64,000 nucleotides of DNA from Geobacillus vulcani PSS1 (GCF_000733845.1 NZ_JPOI01000001.1:2419001-2483000), one strand, 5' to 3'; positions 44,884-54,151 are shown, numbered from the stretch's first letter. Numbers and translations are program-made. The notes: a model not told the origin generated them from the letters alone.

Positions 44884-46428
44884 ATGACTATTGATGAGCA
44901 AGTCGTCATTGGGGTGGACATCGGGACGACAAGCACGAAAGCGGTCGTTTTCGGAGAACGCGGTCGGGTGTTGGCTTCCTATGCCGTTGATTATCCGATC
45001 ATCCAGCCGCATCCAGGCTTTGCCGAACAAGATCCGGAAGAGCTGTTTGCGGCGGTCATTCAAGCCGTCGGGGCGGTGACGATCCGCCATCGGATTCGTC
45101 CCCAGCAGGTGAAAGCGATCGGGTTGAGTGCGGCGATGCACTCGATCATGGCGCTTGACGAATCCGGGCGGCCGCTCACTCGCTTACTCATTTGGGCCGA
45201 TAACCGAAGCGTCGCCCAAGCGGAGCGGCTGCTGAAAGAGAACAACGGTCTTGACATTTATCGGCGGACGGGAACGCCGATCCATCCGATGTCTCCGTTG
45301 CCGAAACTGCTTTGGTTGAAAGAGAAGCAGCCGGATGTGTTTCGGCAAGCCCGTTGGTTTGTCTCTGTGAAAGATTATGTGCTTTACCGCCTATATGGCG
45401 ATTATATCGCTGACCATTCGTTGGCTTCAGCGACCGGGTTGTTCCGCCTGGATACGCTCGATTGGGACGAGGACGTGCTTTCGTTTCTTGGCATAAGCCG
45501 CGAGCGGCTGCCGCGTTTAGCCCCAGCGACATACATCTTGCAAGGGATGAAGAAAGAATGGGCGGATAAAATGGGGGTATCCGCTGATGTGCCGGTCATC
45601 ATCGGCGCAAGTGACGGCGTGCTCGCCAACATCGGTGTCGGCGCGGTGCTTCCGGGCGAGGCGGCCATTACGATCGGGACGAGCGGAGCAGTGCGGACGA
45701 TCGCCGCTGCCCCGACGACCGATGAAAAAGGGCGGACGTTTTGTTATGCCTTAACGCCTGGCTATTGGGTCGTTGGTGGACCGACGAACAACGGCGGCAT
45801 TTTGCTTCGCTGGCTGCGCGACGAGTTTGGCGCCCAAGAGCGGGAAGTGGCGAAAAAGCTCGGCATCGATCCGTACGATTTGTTGACGAAATATGCCGAA
45901 CGCGTCCCGCCCGGAGCGGAAGGATTGGTGTTTTTGCCGTTTTTATCAGGCGAGCGGGCGCCGTATTGGAACGCGAACGCGCGCGGGACGTTTTTTGGCC
46001 TTGGCCTTCACCATCGGCGCGAACATTTGATTCGGGCGGTGATGGAAGGCGTCTGCTTCAGCATCGTATCGGTAGCGCTCGCGATCCGCGATGTCACCGG
46101 GCCAATGACCGAAATCCGCGTCTCCGGAGGCTTTGCGAAATCGCCGTTTTGGCGGCAAATGCTTTCCGATATGCTCGGCAAACCGCTCATTGTGCCGCAG
46201 ACGCATGAGGCGTCGGCGCTGGGAGCGGCGGCAGTGGCGCTGCACGCGTTAGGGGAACTGCCTTCTTTGGAAATGGTGAAAACGTGGATGGACACGACCG
46301 CCCGTCATGAACCGAAGGAAGAACATACGCTTATTTACGCTGAGCTGTTTGATTTGTACAGCCGCTTATATGAGCGGTTAAAAGAGGAGTTTGACATCAT
46401 CGCGGCGTTTCAGCGGCAAGGAGGGTAA
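44884..46428 (+). CDS. gntK: gluconokinase (FGGY family)
   Basis: A 514-residue sugar kinase that phosphorylates gluconate to 6-phosphogluconate. The FGGY fold is clear: GVDIGTTSTKAVVFGE at the N-terminus, MSPLPKLLWLKE in the middle, AITIGTSGAVR (ATP-binding) and VSGGFAKSPFWRQMLSDMLG. AAGGAGGAG precedes the ATG. The permease gntP follows after a 413-base gap with its own operators. Confidence 0.93.
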   Translation: MTIDEQVVIGVDIGTTSTKAVVFGERGRVLASYAVDYPIIQPHPGFAEQDPEELFAAVIQAVGAVTIRHRIRPQQVKAIGLSAAMHSIMALDESGRPLTRLLIWADNRSVAQAERLLKENNGLDIYRRTGTPIHPMSPLPKLLWLKEKQPDVFRQARWFVSVKDYVLYRLYGDYIADHSLASATGLFRLDTLDWDEDVLSFLGISRERLPRLAPATYILQGMKKEWADKMGVSADVPVIIGASDGVLANIGVGAVLPGEAAITIGTSGAVRTIAAAPTTDEKGRTFCYALTPGYWVVGGPTNNGGILLRWLRDEFGAQEREVAKKLGIDPYDLLTKYAERVPPGAEGLVFLPFLSGERAPYWNANARGTFFGLGLHHRREHLIRAVMEGVCFSIVSVALAIRDVTGPMTEIRVSGGFAKSPFWRQMLSDMLGKPLIVPQTHEASALGAAAVALHALGELPSLEMVKTWMDTTARHEPKEEHTLIYAELFDLYSRLYERLKEEFDIIAAFQRQGG

Positions 46429-46440
46429 CAGGCGCTGTCA

Positions 46441-46486
46441 CCTAAATCGGTTTAGGAAGCATCGGCTGCTCCTAAATCGATTTAGG
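46441..46486 (+). promoter_or_regulatory. two operators of the gluconate regulator before gntP
   Basis: CCTAAATCGGTTTAGG at 46441-46456 and the perfect palindrome CCTAAATCGATTTAGG at 46471-46486 match the operators before gntR. A weaker cre-like sequence, TGAAAACGCTTGCT, is at 46515-46528. I see no strong sigma-A promoter, so the exact start of gntP transcription is open. The rest up to 46716 holds no recognised gene. Confidence 0.75.
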
Positions 46487-46716
46487 AGAACGTGCGGCCT
46501 CGCTTACTTCTTGTTGAAAACGCTTGCTCACTGAGCGAAATCGATTGATTCGAGACGTTGAGAAAAGGAGAGGGGGTGAAGAGCGTCGGCAGGATGAAAC
46601 CTCAGCCTTGATGGTTGCGCACCTGCCACGTGAGCACATCACTCAAGAAGAAACGATGGTCGAAGAGTCAATCAATAAATGGTGATGACATAGCGTATAC
46701 CGCTTTTCCGACGGAT

Positions 46717-46805
46717 CGTTTCTCAAATCGAAAAAACCTTGCAACATCGGTTCTTCTTTGCATAATGGACGCTTATGGATTGGGAGAAACCGCTGTTTTT
46801 CACCG
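46717..46805 (+). repeat. about 90-base dispersed repeat, copy 3
   Basis: CGTTTCTCAAATCGAAAAAA, TTGCAACATCGGTTCTTCTT, a variable part and CGCTGTTTTTCACC, as in the copies at 5710 and 5878. It lies 36 bases before the gntP start and probably inserted between operator and gene. Confidence 0.6.
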
Positions 46806-46841
46806 CTTTCTCAAATAGACGAATACAAGGGGGAACAAGTC

Positions 46842-48191
46842 ATGGGAATTGCCATTGTCATTGCCGCCATTATTGTTTTATTGTTATTGATTACCGCGGC
46901 GAAAATGCATCCGTTTGTTGCACTCATTTCCGTTTCCGTCGGTGTCGGGCTGGCGATGGGGATGCCGCTCATCGCTCCGTCGCCGGAAACACCAGGGATC
47001 ATCGACTCGATTAAAGCAGGGCTTGGCAATACGCTCGGCTTTTTAGCGATCGTCTTGGCGCTTGGGACGATGCTCGGCAAAATGATGGCTGAGTCGGGCG
47101 GTGCGGAGCGCATTGCGAAAACGCTAATCAATCGGTTTGGCCAAAAACGCGTCCATTGGGCGATGATGGTCGTCGCCTTTTTAGTCGGGATTCCGGTCTT
47201 TTTCCAAGTCGGATTTGTGCTGCTCATTCCGCTCGTCTTTACGATCGCAATGGAGACGGGCATCTCGCTTGTGACGATCGGCATTCCGCTTGTCGCCGGT
47301 TTGTCGGTGGTGCACGGCCTCGTCCCGCCGCACCCGGCGGCGATGGCGGCTGTCGGCATCTTTAAAGCAGATGTCGGAAAGACGATTCTTTATTCCATCA
47401 TCGTCGGTCTGCCGACGGCAATCATTGCTGGACCGCTGTTTGGCAAATGGATCGGCTCGCGCATACACAAATCCGTGCCGGCCGACATCGCCGAGCAGCT
47501 CGTGCAGCAGAAAGAAGCGCGTGAACTTCCGGGTTTTGGAAATACGCTGTTTACCATTTTGCTTCCCGTTATTTTGATGTTGATTGCTTCTGTGGCCAAC
47601 GTGACGCTTGATCAAAAGTCTGAAGCAGCGAAAGTGTTGCGCTTTATCGGTGATCCGATCGTCGCGCTGTTGATCGCCACGGTTTATTCATTCTTTAGCC
47701 TAGGCTATGCCCGCGGCTTTACCCGTGACGTTGTTCTGAAATTCGCCAACGACTGCCTCGGTCCGGTCGCAAACATCTTGCTTGTCATCGGAGCGGGCGG
47801 CGCGTTCAACAAAGTGCTGCTCGATTCCGGCATCGGCAATCAAATCGCGGAGGTGGCGAAACACTCGCACTTATCCCCGCTCCTGTTAGGCTGGGGCATC
47901 GCCGCTCTCATCCGCGTGGCGACCGGGTCAGCGACCGTGTCGATGATGACCGCGGCCGGCATCGTTGCGCCGATTGCTGCGAGCATTCCGGGAACGAACG
48001 CGGAGCTCCTCGTTTTGGCGACCGGTGCTGGGTCGTTGATCTTGTCACATGTCAATGACTCCGGGTTCTGGATGATCAAAGAATATTTCGGCATGACGGT
48101 CAAGGAAACGCTCATGACATGGACAGTGATGGAAACGATTATTTCGGTGGTGGCGTTTATGTTCGTCTTGCTGTTGAATGTGGTTCTATAA
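46842..48191 (+). CDS. gntP: gluconate permease, GntP family
   Basis: A 449-residue membrane protein with about 12-14 segments, H+-coupled. Family motifs LGKMMAESGGAERIA, VHGLVPPHPAA, GAGGAFNKVLLDSG and HVNDSGFWMIKEYFG are intact. The ATG at 46842 has AAGGGGG upstream; an earlier in-frame ATG at 46758 lies in the repeat and has no ribosome site. Imports gluconate for GntK. Confidence 0.93.
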   Translation: MGIAIVIAAIIVLLLLITAAKMHPFVALISVSVGVGLAMGMPLIAPSPETPGIIDSIKAGLGNTLGFLAIVLALGTMLGKMMAESGGAERIAKTLINRFGQKRVHWAMMVVAFLVGIPVFFQVGFVLLIPLVFTIAMETGISLVTIGIPLVAGLSVVHGLVPPHPAAMAAVGIFKADVGKTILYSIIVGLPTAIIAGPLFGKWIGSRIHKSVPADIAEQLVQQKEARELPGFGNTLFTILLPVILMLIASVANVTLDQKSEAAKVLRFIGDPIVALLIATVYSFFSLGYARGFTRDVVLKFANDCLGPVANILLVIGAGGAFNKVLLDSGIGNQIAEVAKHSHLSPLLLGWGIAALIRVATGSATVSMMTAAGIVAPIAASIPGTNAELLVLATGAGSLILSHVNDSGFWMIKEYFGMTVKETLMTWTVMETIISVVAFMFVLLLNVVL

Positions 48192-48206
48192 CAACAGAGT
48201 GGAAGG

Positions 48207-48323
48207 GGCTGACCCAAAAGGCGATCTCTCCTCAAGAAAGACACAACATATCGTGTGGCAGGGAAGCGGCTGGTGCTTATATATAGCGATGAGAGAGGGT
48301 GTCCCAGTCGTTTTGGGACACCC
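48207..48323 (+). repeat. dispersed intergenic repeat with terminator hairpin, copy 3
   Basis: GGGGCTGACCCAAAAGGCGA, CAACATATCGTGTGGCAG, TATATATAGCGATGAGAGA, then GGGTGTCCCA/TGGGACACCC (48297-48323) and five Ts. It is a good terminator for gntP. The IS605-type element starts in its T-run (TTTAA at 48328-48332). Confidence 0.75.
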
Positions 48324-48332
48324 CCTTTTTAA

Positions 48333-48669
48333 CATAATTCCGAAAGAAGTCTCCCACTTCAAGCGTGTGCAGGGCGTAGCCCAACGATAAGTGGGAGATG
48401 AATGTCGTTTGGCGTTAGCCAAAGATTTTGGTATAATCAGTCTTAGATATATAAAAGGATTGATATATCAATGAAATTGGATAGTAATAATCATTCAGTA
48501 TTCTTATTGTATTATCATCTTGTATTGGTTGTAAAGTATCGCAGAGAAGTATTCACCGATGAAGTATCTGATTTTGCAAAAGATATGTTTATAGAAATCG
48601 GGAAAAAATATAACATTACTTTGATAGAGTGGAATCACGATAAGGATCATATCCACATTTTCTTCAATG
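48333..48669 (+). mobile_element. left part of an IS200/IS605 element, right part lost
   Basis: Starts CATAATTCCGAAAGAAG right after TTTAA, with the CTCCCAC/GTGGGAG stem and the TTGGCGTTAGCCAA hairpin, then promoter TGGTATAAT (48429-48437) and tnpA. The element breaks off at about 48669, where aspA sequence begins. No right end or tnpB remains. It is nearly identical to the left end at 5340-5450. Confidence 0.8.
48471..48669 (+). pseudogene. tnpA: IS200/IS605 tnpA, 3' truncated
   Basis: The first 66 residues of a TnpA HUH transposase: MKLDSNNHSVFLLYYHLVLV and, at the break, NHDKDHIHIFFN with the HUH histidine pair. The C-terminal half with the catalytic tyrosine is missing; after the break the frame runs antisense through aspA. 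Not functional. Confidence 0.88.
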
Positions 48670-50076
48670 TTTACCTGCGATGCCCGGACTTGTCATCGCA
48701 TACGGGTCTAAAATATCATTTAATTGCTTTTCGTTCAACAAATCGTACTCGATACATAATTCACGCACCGATTTTCCTGTTTGTAGCGCTTCTTTCGCTA
48801 CGCGCGACGCCGCTTCATAACCGATGTACGGATTGACTGCCGTAATGACGCCGATGCTGTTTTCGACATGTTGTTTTAGCCGTTCTTCATTCGCTTCAAT
48901 GCCGGCTAAACAGTAGTCTGTAAACACGCGGAATACGTTGTCCATCATATGAAGCGACTGAAGCAAATTAAAGACGAGCACAGGCTCCATGACGTTTAGT
49001 TCTAACTGACCAGCTTCTGACGCTAAACAAATCGTATGATCGTTTCCAATGACTTGAAATGCCACTTGATTGACGACTTCTGCCATGACCGGATTCACTT
49101 TCCCCGGCATAATGGACGACCCCGGCTGGCGAGGAGGCAACGTAATTTCCCCTAACCCTGCGCGCGGGCCAGACGCCATAAGACGAAGATCGTTCGCGAT
49201 TTTTGACATGTTGATCATACATACTTTTAACGCGGCTGATACTTCCGTATAAGCATCTGTATTTTGCGTCGCATCGACGAGATGTTCTGCACGCACAAGC
49301 GGTAAGCGCGTCAACTGAACGAGATGAAAAATGACGCGTTCAATATAGGCTGGATCAGCATTTAAGCCCGTTCCGACTGCCGTCGCCCCGATATTAACTT
49401 CATACAAATGTTGGCGCGACTGAGCGATGCGCTTCATATCGCGAGCGACGACGCAGCGGTACGCTTCAAACTCTTGCCCGAGCCGAATTGGAACAGCATC
49501 TTGTAAATGCGTTCGTCCCATTTTAATCACATGGTCAAACCGTTTCGCCTGATCGGCGAACACATCATGCATATGTTCCATCGTTTGAAGCAGTTGACCG
49601 ATCATCTTCAGCACCGCAATATGAATGGCAGTCGGAAACACATCGTTTGTCGATTGCGACATATTGACGTGCGTGTTTGGGCTAATGACATGGTAACTCC
49701 CTTTTCGCTCCCCCAGCCATTCAAGTGCGCGATTCGCGATCACTTCGTTTGTGTTCATGTTGATGGACGTTCCTGCGCCACCTTGAATCGGGTCGACGAT
49801 AAATTGATCGTGCCATTGCCCGTCGATCACTTCCTCGGCTGCTTTCACGATCGCTTCACCGATGCGCCGCGGAAGCTGACCTGTTTCCATATTCGCGAGC
49901 GCTGCCGCTTTTTTTACGGTCGCCATCGCTTGAATGAGCTCGCGGTGAAGACGATACCCTGTAATCGGAAAATTTTCGGCCGCACGCATCGTTTGAATGC
50001 CATAATAAGCATCGTACGGAATTTCTTTTTCACCAAGCAAATCGCGTTCGATTCGTACTGCTTTCGTTTGCATCAT
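48664..50076 (-). CDS. aspA: aspartate ammonia-lyase (aspartase)
   Basis: A 470-residue member of the fumarase/aspartase superfamily that deaminates aspartate to fumarate. The signature GSSIMPGKVNPVM and the N-terminal RIERDLLGEKEIPYDAYYGIQT are intact. The end is PGIAGK followed by His and stop: those last bases are IS200 sequence, so the natural C-terminus (a few more residues in B. subtilis AnsB) is replaced. The loss is small and activity is likely kept. Start at 50076, directly after the ansA stop, with GGGGTG upstream. Second gene of ansA-aspA. Confidence 0.93.
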   Translation of the reverse strand: MMQTKAVRIERDLLGEKEIPYDAYYGIQTMRAAENFPITGYRLHRELIQAMATVKKAAALANMETGQLPRRIGEAIVKAAEEVIDGQWHDQFIVDPIQGGAGTSINMNTNEVIANRALEWLGERKGSYHVISPNTHVNMSQSTNDVFPTAIHIAVLKMIGQLLQTMEHMHDVFADQAKRFDHVIKMGRTHLQDAVPIRLGQEFEAYRCVVARDMKRIAQSRQHLYEVNIGATAVGTGLNADPAYIERVIFHLVQLTRLPLVRAEHLVDATQNTDAYTEVSAALKVCMINMSKIANDLRLMASGPRAGLGEITLPPRQPGSSIMPGKVNPVMAEVVNQVAFQVIGNDHTICLASEAGQLELNVMEPVLVFNLLQSLHMMDNVFRVFTDYCLAGIEANEERLKQHVENSIGVITAVNPYIGYEAASRVAKEALQTGKSVRELCIEYDLLNEKQLNDILDPYAMTSPGIAGKH

Positions 50077-51087
50077 TTATGCACCCCAACTTTCCCCTTC
50101 TTTTTCTGTCATGTCATTGGCAATCGGTGTTTCCATTATCTTTTTTACGTCAAGCACATTCGTCGTTTTCCCTAACGCCCACATGAGCTTCGGCACGATC
50201 GCTTCCGTGTTCATATCGCCTGATAAAATGACGGTATTTTGCGCCACTTTTCGTCCAACTTCATATAAAGTTAAATCTTCTCCTTCTTCTAAACATTGCG
50301 TCGTAATGACAACGGCCATGCCATCATCGATCAGTTCCTTCATCTTCGGCAACAAATTGCGCCCTTGAAACGGCACACCGCCGCTTCCGAAACTTTCGAT
50401 AATGACGCCGCGATATAAATGGCGAATGTAATCAAATATTTCTGGCTTCGTGCCCGGATGAAGCTTCAGTAAAAACACGTCCGGGCAAAGCGACGGATCA
50501 AATTGCAACTTGCCGCTCGGCTTTGGCAGTTCGTATTGATAATCGATGCGATCGTGATGAATGTAAGCGACGTACGGATGGTTAATGCTTTCGAACGCAT
50601 CATAGCTTTTCGTCCGCATTTTTACTGCCCGCGTTCCTAAAATGACGCGCCCATCGAAAACGACGAACACCCCACTCACATTCTCGCACGCAAAACGAAG
50701 CGCATCGCGTATATTTTTTTTCGCATCCGTTTTCCGAAAGCCGATCGGCACTTGAGAGCCGGTCAATACAATCGGCTTATTCACGTTTTGAAGCATATAT
50801 GACAACGCAGCTGCCGTATACGCCATCGTATCCGTTCCGTGCGTCACGACAAAGCCGTCATAGCGATTGTATTGCGTATAAATCGCCTCCGCAATGTCAC
50901 GCCAATGCTCCGGCTGCATGTTTGTGCTGTCGATGTTCATTAAAATTTGGCTATCTAAATGATACGGCTGATTTTCAATCGTAATGTAGCTCGTCAGCTC
51001 CTGTGCCGTCAGCTTTGGCGTAAGCCCTTCTTCGCTCGGCACGGAAGCAATCGTACCACCTGTCGCAAGCAGCAAAATGTTTTTCAT
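50077..51087 (-). CDS. ansA: L-asparaginase (type I, cytoplasmic)
   Basis: A 336-residue asparaginase converting asparagine to aspartate. The first catalytic threonine is in [11 protein letters not shown] and the second in [13 protein letters not shown]; no signal peptide, so cytoplasmic. The ATG at 51087 has GAGGTG seven bases before; GTG 51096 overlaps that site. With aspA it gives asparagine to aspartate to fumarate, as in the B. subtilis ansAB operon. Divergent from ansR. Composition is more AT-rich than the surrounding core genes. Confidence 0.93.
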   Translation of the reverse strand: MKNILLLATGGTIASVPSEEGLTPKLTAQELTSYITIENQPYHLDSQILMNIDSTNMQPEHWRDIAEAIYTQYNRYDGFVVTHGTDTMAYTAAALSYMLQNVNKPIVLTGSQVPIGFRKTDAKKNIRDALRFACENVSGVFVVFDGRVILGTRAVKMRTKSYDAFESINHPYVAYIHHDRIDYQYELPKPSGKLQFDPSLCPDVFLLKLHPGTKPEIFDYIRHLYRGVIIESFGSGGVPFQGRNLLPKMKELIDDGMAVVITTQCLEEGEDLTLYEVGRKVAQNTVILSGDMNTEAIVPKLMWALGKTTNVLDVKKIMETPIANDMTEKEGESWGA

Positions 51088-51264
51088 TATCGTCACCTCA
51101 AATATGGCAGTTTTGGATCATCTCTTGTATTGGTTGTGTCATGTAGTGTAAACTATAAATACATTCGTTCGCGATTCGCGTACATTCATTTCAATTATAT
51201 TTAGAAAAAGGGAAAATAACAAGTGTTTTTATTCATTTCGCGAACAGCAAAAAGGGGGAGAAAA

Positions 51265-51597
51265 ATGATGATTTCGAAACGATTATCGGAATTAAGAAAG
51301 AGAAAGCAATGGTCGTTGCAATATATTGCCGATCAACTGAATATCGCAAAAAGCACATATGCCGGCTATGAGTCCGGTTATCGCCAGCCGTCGCTCGAAG
51401 CTGTCAAGGAGCTGGCGGTGTTGTTTGGCACAACGACAGACTACTTACTCGGGGCAACAGACGAGGAGCAACCGTCGATTGAGCTCACTCGCCCGACGGT
51501 TCGACTGACAGTAGACGGTGAAGCAGTGACGGAAGACGAAATCATTCAACTCATCGCATTCATCCGCGCGAAACGGGAAATCGAAAATAAAAAATAG
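51265..51597 (+). CDS. ansR: XRE family repressor, AnsR-like
   Basis: A 110-residue regulator with an N-terminal helix-turn-helix (WSLQYIADQLNIAKSTYAGYESGYRQPS) and an acidic C-terminal tail. In B. subtilis the divergent AnsR represses ansAB. Here the palindrome-like motifs GTTCGCGATTCGCG (51167-51180) and TTCGCGAA (51237-51244) in the divergent gap are candidate operators. AAGGGGGAG precedes the ATG pair at 51265. Confidence 0.82.
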   Translation: MMISKRLSELRKRKQWSLQYIADQLNIAKSTYAGYESGYRQPSLEAVKELAVLFGTTTDYLLGATDEEQPSIELTRPTVRLTVDGEAVTEDEIIQLIAFIRAKREIENKK

Positions 51598-51611
51598 GCG
51601 CCATGCAACGC

Positions 51612-52235
51612 CTATCCAATCACATCAGCAACATCGCGCGCCAATTGCGCAACAGATGCATACGGCGCATCAAGTTGCAACATGCGGCGCAACGCGCAAC
51701 GCGTCTCTTTTGACAAGGAAAGTTCGTCTTCCCAGCTTTTCTCTTTGTCCTCTGTTGGCTCATAAGAAGAATACAATAAAAACAGTAAAAAATGACCGAG
51801 GGCATATATGTCGCTTTTTACATCAACTTGACGCCGAAGTTGCTGTTCGAGTGTCAAAAACGGTCCATCTTGTTCATGAAAAAACGCGCAAGTCCGAAAT
51901 CAATGACATATACAACACCGTCGCGAAAAACGAGATTCGGAATGCGCAAATCGCGGTGAACGATTTCATGGGCGTGAATGTGTTGCACAATCGCCAACAC
52001 ATCCGCCAGCAAGAAAAACGCTTCTTTCTCACCGAATGTTTGTTTTTTTCTCGAAAATAAGCGTTTCGATCGTATCCCCTTCAGTATATATTCCATGACA
52101 AGATGCGGAATGCCGCGCACGTCGAACATATCATATAGCTTTGGAATTTGCGGATGGTTTAGCTTTCGTAACATGAGCGCTTCTCGTTCAAACGATGCGA
52201 TTCGCTTCTTTTTCCCGAGTTCGACAGTGACTAGG
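51612..52235 (-). pseudogene. serine/threonine protein kinase remnant, truncated and frameshifted
   Basis: Kinase sequence begins at VTVELGKKKRIASFEREALM, within the N-lobe, so the glycine loop and start are missing. The catalytic loop HRDLRIPNLVF and DFGLARFF are present. After MNKMDRF the frame stops at 51854-51856 and continues one base shifted as LTLEQQLRRQVDVKSDIYALG; the shift lies in a T5 run (TTTTTGACACTC), where one more T restores the frame. It resembles the small Bacillus kinases of the YrzF type. The upstream break coincides with the hairpin at 52238-52284. Confidence 0.75.
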
Positions 52236-52237
52236 CA

Positions 52238-52284
52238 AACCAAATGCCTCTCGCCCCTTGATACCAAAGGGACGAGAGGCATTT
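52238..52284. repeat. long inverted repeat at the kinase break
   Basis: CAAATGCCTCTCG pairs perfectly with CGAGAGGCATTTG across a GC-rich loop that also pairs partly (CCCTTGATACCAAAGGG). No T-run follows. It marks the right edge of the patch with truncated genes. Confidence 0.65.
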
Positions 52285-52596
52285 GGGCATACTTCAGGCG
52301 TGTATCTAGGAGACCGGTGATTAAAGGAAAAACCCATTTATCTATTGAAGAAAACTTGTCATGCCGGTATTCCTTGCTCTCCTAATGTCACCGAGTTGGA
52401 CGTGAAATATGTTTTTCATCGTGCTTCAAGAGAAGAGCTTTGCCAAATTGAAAACCTGCATGGTGACCATTTTTCTTTCCATCTACAAACAGGCGCTGGT
52501 GAAGAAAACGTCATTTTTTCAGTCTTCTACCTTACGACAGCCTTATTTTTCGTCGGTGTCGCTTGTTTTGACATGTTCCTTTCATTTATTTTATGT
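52285..52596. other. intergenic stretch before the chemoreceptor gene
   Basis: About 310 bases; a 98-codon plus-strand frame (52345-52641) has no ribosome site and ends in the leader of the next gene, so I do not call it. A short part (AGGAGACCGGTGATTAAAGG near 52310) resembles the region between the repeats at 5804-5877. Nothing else recognised. Confidence 0.4.
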
Positions 52597-52621
52597 TATA
52601 ATAATGTAATAAAATATTACA
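52595..52621 (+). promoter_or_regulatory. chemoreceptor promoter with overlapping TnrA/GlnR box
   Basis: Extended -10 TGTTATAAT (52594-52602) predicts a start near 52609. TGTAATAAAATATTACA at 52605-52621 fits TGTNA-N7-TNACA perfectly and is fully palindromic. It covers the start site, the position of a repressor site for GlnR or TnrA. Confidence 0.75.
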
Positions 52622-52637
52622 TAAGGAGTGACGAAAG

Positions 52638-54035
52638 TTGATTTTTGCGAGGCGTGCGGAGAGAAAAACAAGGCGTGAATCCGCTTGGCCATGGCAGGAG
52701 GAAAAGCATGAAGAACGAAAACAAATCGCTCGGCAAATTGTGGTGGCCGTTGATCAGCTCAAGGCAGTGATGGAACAGATGAAACTGGCGGCGCTTTCGC
52801 TAAGTCACATTTCCGATTCAAGCCAGAACAGCGCGGCAGAGCTGATGAGCCATAGCGAAAAAACAGTCGAGTATACAGAGAAAGTAGCGAAAAAAATGCG
52901 GGCCATCGAGGAAGCGGCTAAGGAAATTGCCGCATCTTCGAACGACATTCATGCAAGCAGCCGGCAGTTTTCTGAACAATGGATGCATTCATGGAATTCA
53001 TTAGAAACGTTGCAAAAGGAAATCCGAACATTGCGCTCCCGCCATGAAACATTGTTGAGACAAATGGATCAGCTTGTTTATCATTCTCAACGCATCAATC
53101 AAATTATATCGGTGATCGGTGAGATTTCACAGAAAACGAGAATTTTGTCGTTAAACGCCAACATAGAAGCGGCTCGTGCCAGAGAACACGGGCTTGGGTT
53201 TGCAGTCGTCGCGCGTGAAATTGGCATGCTGGCGAATCAAACATCGGAGGCAGTTCAACAAACACAGGACATTTTGTCGCTCATTCAAGGGGAAATCGCA
53301 GCGACGACCGATATCGTTCGCGAAGAAACAAAGCAGATCGATGTCGAAGAAAAAGAAATGGAAGCGATTATGACGTTCCTTCATTCGTTGCAGCAGCAGC
53401 TGAATAATATGATGGACCTCGTCTCTTCTTCTGCCGAGTCAGCATCCGGGCAGTCGGACAGCGTGAAAGAAATTGTCAGCCTGCTTGAAGAAATTGTGCA
53501 ATTGAGCCGGGAAAATCAACAGTTTGTCGAGCGTGTGGCGGCGGATATGAACGAACAGCATGAGAACGTCAGGCAGATTTTGCGCATTAACGAAGCGTTG
53601 CAAAAGACGGCGGGGGATCTGCAGCAAACAGTTGGACGTGATTGGATGAGAGAAACGATTTTTGTGGATGATGCAGTCGTAAAAAACGCGATTCATAAAC
53701 TATCGGCTTTGCTTCAGTCGGCTCCGTTGGAACAAATGGATGAGACCATCCACTGTCGGGTGCTGGACCAATTTTTAGCCCAGAACGGAGAATTTGAGGC
53801 TGTTTGGTCGAATCGTCTTGATGGCACGTTTGTCTATTCGAATCCACCAGCCGGATTGGTCAACGCCAAAGTCCGGCCGTGGTTTCAGGAAGCCAGTAAA
53901 GGAACAGTGTACGTTTCTGATCTGTATGTATCGGCATTGACGAAACGTGTTTGTGCCACGGTTTCTGCTCCCATTGCGAATCATAACGGTCAAATTGTCG
54001 GAGTTATCGGAGCGGATTTGGCGCTTTCGAAATGA
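52638..54035 (+). CDS. soluble methyl-accepting chemotaxis protein with C-terminal Cache-like domain
   Basis: A 465-residue chemoreceptor without membrane segments. Residues 1-60 are basic and helical; a long coiled-coil signalling domain follows with the hairpin tip [20 protein letters not shown] and [15 protein letters not shown] near 165-195. After about residue 340 comes a compact domain with [24 protein letters not shown] and [22 protein letters not shown], which is Cache-like. Cache domains are normally outside the cell and N-terminal; here it is C-terminal and cytoplasmic. It begins at TTG 52638 after AAGGAG. Next to urea genes under a nitrogen box, it may sense an internal nitrogen compound. 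Confidence 0.82.
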   Translation: MIFARRAERKTRRESAWPWQEEKHEERKQIARQIVVAVDQLKAVMEQMKLAALSLSHISDSSQNSAAELMSHSEKTVEYTEKVAKKMRAIEEAAKEIAASSNDIHASSRQFSEQWMHSWNSLETLQKEIRTLRSRHETLLRQMDQLVYHSQRINQIISVIGEISQKTRILSLNANIEAARAREHGLGFAVVAREIGMLANQTSEAVQQTQDILSLIQGEIAATTDIVREETKQIDVEEKEMEAIMTFLHSLQQQLNNMMDLVSSSAESASGQSDSVKEIVSLLEEIVQLSRENQQFVERVAADMNEQHENVRQILRINEALQKTAGDLQQTVGRDWMRETIFVDDAVVKNAIHKLSALLQSAPLEQMDETIHCRVLDQFLAQNGEFEAVWSNRLDGTFVYSNPPAGLVNAKVRPWFQEASKGTVYVSDLYVSALTKRVCATVSAPIANHNGQIVGVIGADLALSK

Positions 54036-54041
54036 GAGATG

Positions 54042-54082
54042 CCCCAAAAAGGTGCATGTGTGCCTTTTTGGGGTGTTTTTTG
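54042..54082 (+). terminator. terminator after the chemoreceptor gene
   Basis: CCCCAAAAAGG pairs with CCTTTTTGGGG across a ten-base loop and is followed by TGTTTTTTG. Confidence 0.85.
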
Positions 54083-54151
54083 TTTTTTAGGCACGAATGA
54101 CTTTAGAAACAAGGGGTATGCTCTTTTGTGATAATAAATATAACAAAAATA

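Noticed and set aside
52568-52602. TTGACA at 52568 as the -35 of the chemoreceptor promoter
   Set aside because: The distance to TATAAT is 23 bases, too long; the extended -10 (TGTTATAAT) explains the promoter better.
52345-52641. 98-codon plus-strand frame before the chemoreceptor gene
   Set aside because: It runs through the promoter and TnrA box and has no ribosome site or recognisable motif.
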